From Acidobacteriota bacterium (GTDB taxonomy: Bacteria; Acidobacteriota; Blastocatellia; Pyrinomonadales; Pyrinomonadaceae), in contig JAKOSS010000176.1 of the NCBI GenBank assembly GCA_029777145.1, positions 1 to 7,603 of the forward strand: DNA of 7,603 bases. The letters run 5' to 3'. The notes below the pieces were generated by a model. The model was not told the origin of the DNA, did not search any database, and saw only the letters and a program-made list of their open reading frames with translations. This document shows positions 1 through 5,359 of the stretch, in pieces; positions within the stretch are counted from its first letter, which is position 1; each line of letters starts with the position of its first letter. Made by a program: the position numbers and the translations under genes.

Positions 1-336
1 ACTGACGATATCAACCGAGATCTCGATCGCCGGTATTGACCCACGATTTTCAAGCCAGTGTAATGTGTGGCGGTCTTCAGGCCAACCGACGCCCGGCCCG
101 TATTCGGTCGCGACGCCGTCGCGGTAATCGGTGATCGTACCCTGCAGGATGTAAACGATGCCCGGCCGGCCCTTATGATCGTGCAACGGGCCGAAGACGC
201 CGCCCGGCTCGATCGTCACCATCCGCATTCGCAGCTGACGTCCGGCCATGCCCTCGATCTCGGGTGCAAGATCGACCGTTGAAAGCAATTGGACGGTGAC
301 GCCCTTTGTCTCGGGTCCGTTCTGAATTTCGATCAT
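1..336 (-). CDS. Cupin-domain protein, 3' end cut off by window edge
   Basis: The minus strand from an ATG at 336 stays open for 112 codons to the left edge, so the C-terminus lies outside the window. The protein reads as a single small cupin barrel: 'PGGVFGPLHDH' (residues 44-54) supplies the first His pair, 'IVYILQG' (60-66) is the typical strand after cupin motif 1, and 'H90...H93...N97' resembles cupin motif 2. The Glu usually found between the His pair and the VYxLxG strand is absent ('KGRPG'), so the metal site, if any, is non-standard. The start is supported by a strong AGGAGG at 343-348, six bases upstream. Small single-domain cupins are functionally diverse (sensors, isomerases, dioxygenases), so no substrate can be assigned. 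The leader carries an inverted repeat that could hide the Shine-Dalgarno; see the separate entry. Confidence 0.82.
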   Translation of the reverse strand, partial: MIEIQNGPETKGVTVQLLSTVDLAPEIEGMAGRQLRMRMVTIEPGGVFGPLHDHKGRPGIVYILQGTITDYRDGVATEYGPGVGWPEDRHTLHWLENRGSIPAIEISVDIVS

Positions 337-339
337 CGA

Positions 340-396
340 AAACCTCCTCGACTTGTTCAGATACACATTTCGATGCCGAAGCTAATCAGGAGGTTT
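340..396 (-). promoter_or_regulatory. Inverted repeat that could sequester the cupin gene's Shine-Dalgarno
   Basis: In the minus-strand message, AAACCTCCT (396 to 388) is exactly complementary to AGGAGGTTT (348 to 340), which contains the ribosome-binding site of the cupin gene. The loop is 39 nt. A second complementary pair crosses it: GTTCAGA (420 to 414) with TCTGAAC (361 to 355). The two pairings are interleaved, so they would either form a pseudoknot or exclude each other, as in a two-state regulatory leader. This is seen as complementarity only; regulation is inferred. No promoter for this transcript was identified. Confidence 0.35.
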
Positions 397-462
397 CTCA
401 GTGGTCGAAACTCTCTGAACTTCGCCGATCTTCCCCGCTTCTGCCAAGTTCGAACCGATCGC

Positions 463-519
463 TTCTCCCAATCACCCCTTCTCCCGTTCTCCCTTTCACT
501 TTTCCCGCTTTTCCCTTTT
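463..519. repeat. Degenerate 8-bp pyrimidine tandem repeat
   Basis: The stretch is almost pure pyrimidine on the plus strand and shows an approximately 8-base period: TTCTCCCA at 463, ATCACCCC at 471, TTCTCCCG at 479, TTCTCCCT at 487, then drifting units with TTTTCCC at 500 and 509. It lies in the divergent intergenic region between the cupin gene and the RRM gene, directly upstream of the predicted promoter. It encodes nothing credible. It looks like a decayed minisatellite; a role as an upstream promoter element or structured DNA is speculative. Confidence 0.5.
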
Positions 520-528
520 AACTTCCTC

Positions 529-557
529 TTGCCATAAACCCAGAAAAGGGGCATACT
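529..557 (+). promoter_or_regulatory. Predicted sigma-70-type promoter for the RRM gene
   Basis: TTGCCA at 529-534 (5 of 6 to TTGACA) is followed after a 17-base spacer by CATACT at 552-557 (4 of 6 to TATAAT). Initiation near 564 would give a leader of about 205 nt before the ATG at 772. An alternative -35-like TTGACG at 677-682 has no convincing -10. Prediction by eye only. Confidence 0.4.
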
Positions 558-647
558 TACAACTGTTTTGCTCTCAGAGTGTCTCGGTTGATACATCCGT
601 TCATGTTAGACAAGGCGACAGTTTCGGTTCGGTTAGAGAGTTTGGTC

Positions 648-679
648 AGTAGTTCTTGCAGCATATTAGTAGTTCATTG
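648..679 (+). repeat. Direct repeat AGTAGTTC(T/A)TTG in the RRM leader
   Basis: AGTAGTTC occurs at 648-655 and 668-675, each followed by (T/A) and then TTG apart from one substituted base. The start-to-start distance is 20 bases, close to two helical turns. It lies within the long untranslated leader of the RRM gene. It could be a protein- or RNA-binding site, including an autoregulatory site for the RRM protein, but nothing in the sequence proves this. The rest of 558-771 shows no other clear element apart from an A/T-rich stretch just before the ribosome-binding site. Confidence 0.3.
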
Positions 680-771
680 ACGAGCCAGGCGAGTCGCATT
701 GCATCGAAATCGAATTCCTTCAATCGCCTTACTCCAACGCTGCATCCAGTTAAAAAATTTTCAGAGGATAA

Positions 772-1134
772 ATGAGTACAAAACTTTACGTTGGAAACTT
801 GTCGTTCCGCGTGACGGACGATGATCTTTTCGAGCACTTTTCGCAGGCCGGTGCAGTTGAATCGGCGAACGTTGTGATGGACCGTGAAACGGGCCGTTCG
901 CGCGGATTCGGATTCGTCGAGATGGGTTCGGAAGATGAAGCCACGGCGGCGATCGCTCAGTTCAACGGCCAGGAATATGACGGCCGCAACATGGTTGTCA
1001 ACGAAGCTCGCCCGCGCGAAAACGGCGGTGGCGGCGGCGGTCGCGGCGGATTCAATCGCGGCGGAGGCGGCGGTGGTGGCTACAACCGCGGCGGCGGTGG
1101 CGGCGGCGGTTACAACCGCGGAAACCGCTGGTAA
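772..1134 (+). CDS. Glycine-rich RRM RNA-binding protein
   Basis: A 120-residue protein with one RNA recognition motif followed by a low-complexity tail. RNP2 is 'KLYVGN' (residues 4-9) and RNP1 is 'RGFGFVEM' (44-51), with the aromatic residues that stack on RNA bases all present. The RRM ends near residue 80 ('NEARPRE'). The tail holds Gly runs and a repeated (F/Y)NR-Gly7 unit (94-103 and 104-113), ending YNRGNRW. This is the architecture of the bacterial Rbp family, best known in cyanobacteria, where several members are cold-induced and bind single-stranded RNA or mRNA; a similar RNA-chaperone role here is inferred from the family. The ATG at 772 has AGAGG at 763-767, close but usable. The gene is monocistronic: a long leader lies upstream and a terminator 18 bases downstream. 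Confidence 0.95.
   Translation: MSTKLYVGNLSFRVTDDDLFEHFSQAGAVESANVVMDRETGRSRGFGFVEMGSEDEATAAIAQFNGQEYDGRNMVVNEARPRENGGGGGGRGGFNRGGGGGGGYNRGGGGGGGYNRGNRW
1051..1119 (+). repeat. 30-bp in-frame tandem repeat in the RRM protein tail
   Basis: Two 30-base units (1051-1080 and 1081-1110) encode FNR-Gly7 and YNR-Gly7, followed by a partial third unit (YNR, 1111-1119). Third-position differences among the GGN codons show the copies have diverged at the DNA level while the protein stays constant. Slippage in this GGC-rich stretch could vary tail length between strains. Confidence 0.75.
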
Positions 1135-1152
1135 GCAGCGTAGATCTAAAAG

Positions 1153-1187
1153 AAAATGACGGGGCATTCGTGCTCCGTCATTTTTTT
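1153..1187 (+). terminator. Rho-independent terminator of the RRM gene
   Basis: The arms 1153-1166 and 1171-1184 pair without a break (one G-U at 1163/1174) around the tetraloop TTCG (1167-1170). The GC-rich core is GACGGGGCA with TGCTCCGTC. An upstream A-run and the seven T's at 1181-1187 complete a textbook intrinsic terminator. Confidence 0.93.
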
Positions 1188-1250
1188 GTCTTCGGTTGTT
1201 CAGCGCGAGATGCGCTTGGCTTTGCTCCCGACTCCATCGTCCGAATCTCC

Positions 1251-1351
1251 ACGCGCCGAAGGCGCGTCGGAACGATAACCCCTGGCGGAGCGAAGCGGAG
1301 CCTGGGGTTATGTCCGCGAAAGGATATTAAGCCCCAAAGGGGCGCGGCAAG
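1251..1351 (+). repeat. Left three-hairpin REP-like mosaic
   Basis: Hairpin a is ACGCGCC-GAA-GGCGCGT (1251-1267). Hairpin b has outer arms ATAACCCC (1275-1282) and GGGGTTAT (1304-1311), a T-T mismatch, inner arms GGC/GCC, and a loop of period-5 units (GGAGC, GAAGC, GGAGC). Hairpin c is GCCCC-AAA-GGGGC (1331-1343), followed by GCGGCAAG. The same a-b-c order occurs inverted on the right of the transposase. The remaining bases of the gap (1188-1250 and 1352-1429) hold only a small AGCGC/GCGCT hairpin at 1202-1216 and nothing else recognisable. Confidence 0.75.
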
Positions 1352-1429
1352 CTTGAAAAGTCCCGGAGACCGGAATTACAATCCGAACATAATCCACGAT
1401 TCACATGCTCAAAGCAGCCTCAATAAACT

Positions 1430-1867
1430 ATGTCTCACACGAAATTTCTCTACCACATCGTTTGCGGTACAAAGGAAAGAAAACCGCTAATTAGTCCTGT
1501 TTGGGAAGACCGCCTTCACGCATTTCTCGGTGGTGTCGTTCGGAAGGCGCACGGAACTCTTATCGAAGTAAACGGTATTGAGGACCACGTGCATTTGCTT
1601 CTGCGGCTTGGTCCGACGATTGCGTTTTCGGATTTCATGCGAGAGCTGAAATCAAAATCATCGGGATTCGTACGTCGAGAAATGGAGCCCCGATTCGGTT
1701 GGGCGCATCGTTACGGTGCATTCTCGGTGAGTGAATCGAACGTCGAAAAGGTGCGTCGTTATATTCAACGACAGAAGATCCACCACAGTCGGCAATCATA
1801 TGAGGATGAATACAGGCAGTTGTTGATCAAGAATAAGGTGGAGTTCGACGAACGCTACCTGTTCTAA
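1430..1867 (+). CDS. tnpA: Y1 (HUH) transposase, IS200/REP-associated type
   Basis: A full-length 145-residue single-domain HUH endonuclease that would cut and rejoin single-stranded DNA through a 5'-phosphotyrosine bond. The metal-binding His pair is in 'DHVHLLL' (H53, H55). The catalytic tyrosine is most likely Y111 in 'RRYIQRQKIHH', with Q115 placed as in IS200 TnpA. 'WAHRYGAFSVS' (91-101) and the ending 'FDERYLF' are hallmarks of the large IS200-like clade. No frameshift or missing catalytic residue is seen, so it could be active. There is no TnpB or accessory gene. No Shine-Dalgarno precedes the ATG, suggesting weak translation, as is usual for these enzymes. The reading frame is less GC-rich and differs in codon use from its neighbours. 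The flanking inverted mosaic hairpins are its likely substrates. Confidence 0.92.
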   Translation: MSHTKFLYHIVCGTKERKPLISPVWEDRLHAFLGGVVRKAHGTLIEVNGIEDHVHLLLRLGPTIAFSDFMRELKSKSSGFVRREMEPRFGWAHRYGAFSVSESNVEKVRRYIQRQKIHHSRQSYEDEYRQLLIKNKVEFDERYLF

Positions 1868-1869
1868 TA

Positions 1870-1969
1870 CCCGCTGCGCCCCTATGGGGCTGCAGATTGT
1901 ATCTCCCGTTTTCCCCAGGCTTCGCTTCGCTTCGCCAGGGGTTATCATCTCTACGCCCCTGCGGGGCTA
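1870..1969 (-). repeat. Right three-hairpin REP-like mosaic, inverted copy
   Basis: Plus-strand coordinates of the hairpins are: a GCCCC-TGC-GGGGC (1955-1967); b CCCC (1913-1916) with GGGG (1938-1941), an A-A mismatch and inner GGC/GCC arms around three perfect TTCGC units (1921-1935); c GCCCC-TAT-GGGGC (1878-1890). Read on the minus strand it repeats the left copy's a-b-c order. The outer arm of hairpin b has decayed on one side (GTTTT instead of GATAA). The element fills the 107-bp convergent gap between the transposase stop and the dacB stop and may serve as a 3'-end structure for both messages; neither gene has a conventional U-tract terminator here. Confidence 0.75.
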
Positions 1970-1974
1970 AATGC

Positions 1975-3606
1975 TTACTCCAGTTTTCCGTTGTAGTTCG
2001 CCAATTGCCCGACGATCTCGTCGATCGTGCTGACGCGGAGCGGGCCCGACGCGACGCCGTTGACGATGATCGAGAACGCGAGGCGTTCGCCGCCGGCAGT
2101 CGTGACGTAGCCGGACAACGCCGAAACCTGATCGATGGTTCCCGTTTTGCCGCGGACATTTCCCATGGCCTTCGTTCCCTTGAACCTGTTCCGCAGAGTG
2201 CCGTCGACACCGCCGATCGTCAGCGCGTTGTACCACGTCGACGCGTACCGGCTTTTCGTCGCCATGTAAACGTAAAGATCTGCGACCGCCGCGGGCGTCA
2301 CGAGATTGTGTCGCGAGAGGCCGCTGCCGTCGTACTGGACGATGCCGTCCGGAGCGATGCCGATCTCAGTCAGGAAGTTCTTCACAACGAACAATCCGCG
2401 GTCGGAACTCGTCGACCGTGAATCAAGATACGGATTGTTCTTAACCGAGTCGGGGACAAAAAACGCACGTCCTTCTTCACCGAGCGTCCACAGGAGCGTT
2501 TCCGTGTACATGTTCTGGCTCGGTTTGAGCGTCTTCGCGGCGATCACGGACAGTGGAAGCGATTCGACCTTGGCGATCTCGACCGGCGGGACCGACGACG
2601 CGACGGCAAGCATCGACTTGTCCTTCCCGCTGATGACGCGCCGGGTCCCGGTGATCACGACGCCTTTCTTTTCCAGCCGATCCTTGAGCAGCGAGATGAA
2701 AAGTTCTGCAGGTCGTGTGACCGTCACAGAATTGCTGTATTTGCCCCCGACCGGCATTGTGCCGCTGATCTCGAAAACGTTCTGATCGAGTGACTTGTGT
2801 ATTGATAGTTCCTGTTTCGTTCCGGCCGCCGTTGTCATGCAGGTGTTCGCGATGCGTACGACGCTATTGAACGGCGTCATGTTGACGATGCACGGATAGC
2901 CTACCGTCCCGCCTGAAACCGACAGCACGATCGTGTTGTCGTTGTAGGGAAGCGCCGAAACCTCGGCACCGTAGTACCACTGGAGATCGTCCCATTCCCA
3001 GCCGGCCGGGATCGCGTAGCCCGAAAAGTAGCTTTCGTCGCCGACGAGGTTCCCTTCGATCTTCGTCACGCCGGCGCGCATGATCGCGTCTGCGAGATCA
3101 TCCAAACGCTTGAAATAGTCGCCCTCGTCGAACGATGTAGAAAACGAAACATCACCGCGGCCGTAGATCGTCAGATCGCCCTTCACGGTTCCGGTTTCGT
3201 CCGGTTTTGAATTCGCGAAGACGCTCGTGACGAACTTGAAGCCGGGAGAGAGTCGTTCGATGGCGGTCGCGACCGTGAAGTTCTTCATGTTCGACGCCGG
3301 CATGAAGTAACGTTCGGCGCCGTCTTCATAAACGACCTTTCCGGTGGAAAGCGAGACGATCTTGATCCCGATCGATCCGCGCCGCGTTTCGTATTTCGTC
3401 GAACTCAGCCTGATCTTTGACCGCAGTTCGTCGAGTGCCGGATTGGCATCGGTCAGCGGCGCCGGAGTCGGGACCGTAACGGCCGGAAAAGGTTTCGGCG
3501 TCGGTTTGGTGACGACGACCAGCGGTCGGGTCTGCGCGGAGGCAGAGACAAACGCAAACGTGACGGCAAATGCGACGGTTAGAAGTAACTTCTTCGGATT
3601 CTTCAT
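1975..3606 (-). CDS. dacB: D-alanyl-D-alanine carboxypeptidase/endopeptidase (PBP4, family S13)
   Basis: A 543-residue penicillin-binding protein that trims stem-peptide D-Ala and/or cleaves D-Ala-mDAP cross-links in the periplasm. All three active-site motifs are present: SxxK as S105-N-M-K108 ('MPASNMKNF'), SxN as S363-Q-N365, and KTG at 487-489 ('RGKTGT'). The S13 signature 'YDGSGLSRHN' (425-434) is also there. A signal peptide occupies residues 1-24 (KK, hydrophobic core, cleavage near SASA-Q), followed by a Pro/Thr-rich linker (33-50). The region between the SxxK and SxN motifs (109-362) accommodates the domain insertions typical of PBP4. It is longer than the E. coli enzyme (477 aa), mainly through the linker and loops. 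The start is the only one preceding the signal peptide; AAGAG at 3609-3613 is a weak, close ribosome site. It is the last gene of the minus-strand series. Confidence 0.95.
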   Translation of the reverse strand: MKNPKKLLLTVAFAVTFAFVSASAQTRPLVVVTKPTPKPFPAVTVPTPAPLTDANPALDELRSKIRLSSTKYETRRGSIGIKIVSLSTGKVVYEDGAERYFMPASNMKNFTVATAIERLSPGFKFVTSVFANSKPDETGTVKGDLTIYGRGDVSFSTSFDEGDYFKRLDDLADAIMRAGVTKIEGNLVGDESYFSGYAIPAGWEWDDLQWYYGAEVSALPYNDNTIVLSVSGGTVGYPCIVNMTPFNSVVRIANTCMTTAAGTKQELSIHKSLDQNVFEISGTMPVGGKYSNSVTVTRPAELFISLLKDRLEKKGVVITGTRRVISGKDKSMLAVASSVPPVEIAKVESLPLSVIAAKTLKPSQNMYTETLLWTLGEEGRAFFVPDSVKNNPYLDSRSTSSDRGLFVVKNFLTEIGIAPDGIVQYDGSGLSRHNLVTPAAVADLYVYMATKSRYASTWYNALTIGGVDGTLRNRFKGTKAMGNVRGKTGTIDQVSALSGYVTTAGGERLAFSIIVNGVASGPLRVSTIDEIVGQLANYNGKLE

Positions 3607-3635
3607 TGCTCTTGAAATCTTAAAGTATCAAACCC

Positions 3636-3676
3636 AAATGAGAAAGGCGGCGTGTCTTGCGAGTCAAGACGCCGCC
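3636..3676 (-). terminator. Terminator hairpin after the secreted-protein gene
   Basis: GGCGGC (3646-3651) pairs with GCCGCC (3671-3676) and GTCTTG (3654-3659) with CAAGAC (3665-3670), leaving a 2-base bulge (3652-3653) and loop CGAGT. In the minus-strand message the stem is followed by TTTCTCATTT, an imperfect U-tract. It lies between the secreted-protein stop (3702) and the dacB start (3606), which suggests that dacB has its own promoter or receives partial readthrough. Confidence 0.7.
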
Positions 3677-3701
3677 GCCGATCGAAACCAACTGATCCGG
3701 A

Positions 3702-4748
3702 TCACTTTGCCTGGCCGACAAGCACGTCGATATCGGCCTGCGGGACGCGGATGTCGAGCGAAACCTCGCTGCCGGTCTGAGTTATCTTCACGCCGTCGAT
3801 CATCTTCGCATAAACACGCTTATCCGCGCCCTTCGAGCTCGAGAGCAGAATTTTCCCCAAATCCTGAAGATCGACAAGCGAGGCCTTGAGATCTTTCGCC
3901 TGGGCCGCATCGACGGTTTCCGCTCCGATCCAAACCGACGCCATTCCACGTGAAATATCGAAGAATCCGGAGACTTTGCGGATTGAATCCAAGCGCTTTC
4001 CGAGCAGATCGTCATCGACATCGATCACCTTTGAAAGGCCGTTCGGGACGATCCCTCCGAAGCAAATGATCGATCCGGCCTTGCGGTTGACGAGCGCCTG
4101 GACCTCAGCGCTGATCGTCGTTTTTTCTTCGAGCATCGAGCGCATTTGCCGCACGGAGCCGATCGCAAGAATATCGCCGTCGAGCGAAGTCACCGCCATT
4201 TCGCGGTTCAGTCCGTTGAGTGCCGAGTCGAGAATCCCCGATATCGATGAATTGCCGGTCTTTGCTTTCGCCTCTTTCACCAACTTCTCGGCGTCGAAGA
4301 TGTAAACCTTCTTGCCGCCGATCGTATCTTCGCGAAACGTTCCGTCACCGCCGAGTTTCGCGATCTCGACCAAGGTCTCGGCGTTGGATTTCGAGTGCGC
4401 CAGGATCATCGGACCAATGTCCGTGGTGTTGTCTTCGCGCGTGCTGGCGGAAAACCCGATCGCGATGCGGTCGAACTGGCGAAGATCGATCCCGGTTTTT
4501 TCCTTGATCTCGTTCAGCTTTGAGTTGATGTCCCCAAGCATCACCGGATTCGACGCAAGCACCTGCGGCAAGCCGACCTCGAGCAAACGCTTGGCGTCGA
4601 TGGTCATCGCCATGTCCGAGGCGGGAAGTTTCGACAAAAGCTCGTTCGGCTTGGCGACCGAGGTCTTTGCGGGCTGTGCCGCGGACGTACCGATCAGACC
4701 GATAGTGATGAGTGCGACCGTCAGGATCGCGGAAATTCTTGTTTTCAT
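3702..4748 (-). CDS. Secreted protein of unknown function
   Basis: A 348-residue protein that I do not recognise. Residues 1-24 form a clear signal peptide (MKTR, hydrophobic core, cleavage near TSAAQ), so the mature protein should be periplasmic or secreted. That signal also fixes the start at 4748; the frame stays open further upstream, but that part overlaps the methyltransferase and is not coding. The mature part alternates amphipathic helices with short strands. 'LPASDMAMTIDAKRLL' (41-56) and 'IDLRQFDRIAIGF' (87-99) read like the start of an alpha/beta unit, and 'MAVTSLDGDILAIGS' (184-198) is a second beta-rich unit. No catalytic motif, lipobox or membrane segment is seen, and there is one cysteine (C229). 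It begins 44 bases after the methyltransferase stop with no evident promoter, so co-transcription is likely. No good Shine-Dalgarno is visible. Confidence 0.85.
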   Translation of the reverse strand: MKTRISAILTVALITIGLIGTSAAQPAKTSVAKPNELLSKLPASDMAMTIDAKRLLEVGLPQVLASNPVMLGDINSKLNEIKEKTGIDLRQFDRIAIGFSASTREDNTTDIGPMILAHSKSNAETLVEIAKLGGDGTFREDTIGGKKVYIFDAEKLVKEAKAKTGNSSISGILDSALNGLNREMAVTSLDGDILAIGSVRQMRSMLEEKTTISAEVQALVNRKAGSIICFGGIVPNGLSKVIDVDDDLLGKRLDSIRKVSGFFDISRGMASVWIGAETVDAAQAKDLKASLVDLQDLGKILLSSSKGADKRVYAKMIDGVKITQTGSEVSLDIRVPQADIDVLVGQAK

Positions 4749-4792
4749 CGTTATTTCAAACTTGCAAAGCATGTAATAGATGTCCGGTTCGG

Positions 4793-5359
4793 TCAGATTG
4801 GTTCGCCGGGATTCTCCTTGACGACCTCGAATTCGAACCACAACTCCTTGCCGCGCATGATATTGCTCAGATAGAACTCCCAGAACTTCCGCAAAAACCT
4901 CATCGACGGGAAACGCTGGTCGAGGTTCGCAAGAAACTCGATTCCTAATGCGCGCCACAAGCTTTGCAGCGAAACATACGTCTTCAGCGGCTTCAGTCGG
5001 ACGTCCGTGTAGAAGTCAAACACCTGACGATCTGGAGAGAACGTGTTGAACGAGTATGAATTGAAGTGATTGCGGTGCGTCGGGTCGGTCGGCCAGTCCG
5101 GATTCGTATAATGCGGCGTCACGAGTTTGATCGTCCCGCCGTTTCGCGTGATCCGGTAAAGTTCGCTCACGAACGCCATCACGTCGGGAACATGTTCCGC
5201 AACATGCCGCGAGACGACGAGATCGAATTCGTTGTCGTCGAACGGATACGGCACCGCGCCGAGATCGTGAATGACGTCCGCGGCGGTGCGCGGATTGTTG
5301 TCGAGCCCGATCGCTCCTTCGTATTTGTTGGCGCCGCAGCCGACGTCAAGTATTTTCAT
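4793..5359 (-). CDS. Class I SAM-dependent methyltransferase
   Basis: A 188-residue Methyltransf_11-type enzyme transferring a methyl group from S-adenosylmethionine. Motif I is 'LDVGCGANK' (4-12), the acidic ribose-binding residue is D20 ('IGLD'), 'FDLVVSRHVAEHV' (45-57) is motif IV and 'NGGTIKLVTPHY' (73-84) covers motifs V/VI. The segment 'DWPTDPTHRNHFN' (88-100) is a conserved feature of a subgroup often linked to sugar or envelope modification, but the acceptor cannot be told. The domain starts right at motif I, so the usual N-terminal helix is short or absent. The start at 5359 is chosen because its ATGA overlaps the stop of the upstream 77-aa gene, implying translational coupling; the longer open frame upstream is Arg-rich and antisense-like in composition. 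Confidence 0.93.
   Translation of the reverse strand: MKILDVGCGANKYEGAIGLDNNPRTAADVIHDLGAVPYPFDDNEFDLVVSRHVAEHVPDVMAFVSELYRITRNGGTIKLVTPHYTNPDWPTDPTHRNHFNSYSFNTFSPDRQVFDFYTDVRLKPLKTYVSLQSLWRALGIEFLANLDQRFPSMRFLRKFWEFYLSNIMRGKELWFEFEVVKENPGEPI

Larger units (their letters stand above)
1251..1969 (+). mobile_element. REP-like mosaic element with its Y1 transposase (RAYT-type unit)
   Basis: The transposase gene at 1430-1867 is bracketed by two copies of the same three-hairpin mosaic, the left copy (1251-1351) on the plus strand and the right copy (1870-1969) on the minus strand. Matching hairpin order and near-equal spacers (6 and 6 bases; 22 and 21 bases) show common origin. Classical IS200 ends carry single, non-identical hairpins, whereas REP-associated tyrosine transposases are flanked by REP/BIME palindromes in inverted orientation, which fits better here. 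The element lies between the RRM terminator and the 3' end of dacB and disrupts no visible gene. The outer boundaries are estimates; no target duplication is expected for this enzyme class. Confidence 0.65.

Noticed and set aside
388..416. AGGAGG on the plus strand followed after 7 bases by GTG
   Set aside because: The frame ends after five codons, so it is not a gene; the AGGAGG is better explained as the complement of the cupin ribosome site.
357..596. 79-aa minus-strand open frame rich in Lys/Arg/Glu/Gly
   Set aside because: Its composition comes from the pyrimidine tandem repeat; no ribosome site and no recognisable motif.
646..1167. 173-aa minus-strand open frame opposite the RRM gene
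   Set aside because: It is the antisense of the RRM gene; the Ala/Val/Thr runs simply mirror the GGN codon repeats.
1251..1969. CRISPR-like array from repeated palindromes
   Set aside because: Only two copies in opposite orientation with a gene between them; no regular spacers and no cas genes.
3639..3667. TTGACT inside the terminator upstream of dacB as a full promoter
   Set aside because: The -10 position at a 17-base spacer reads TTCTCA, a weak match.
4749..4958. N-terminal extension of the secreted protein by 70 residues
   Set aside because: It overlaps the methyltransferase gene and would bury the signal peptide internally.
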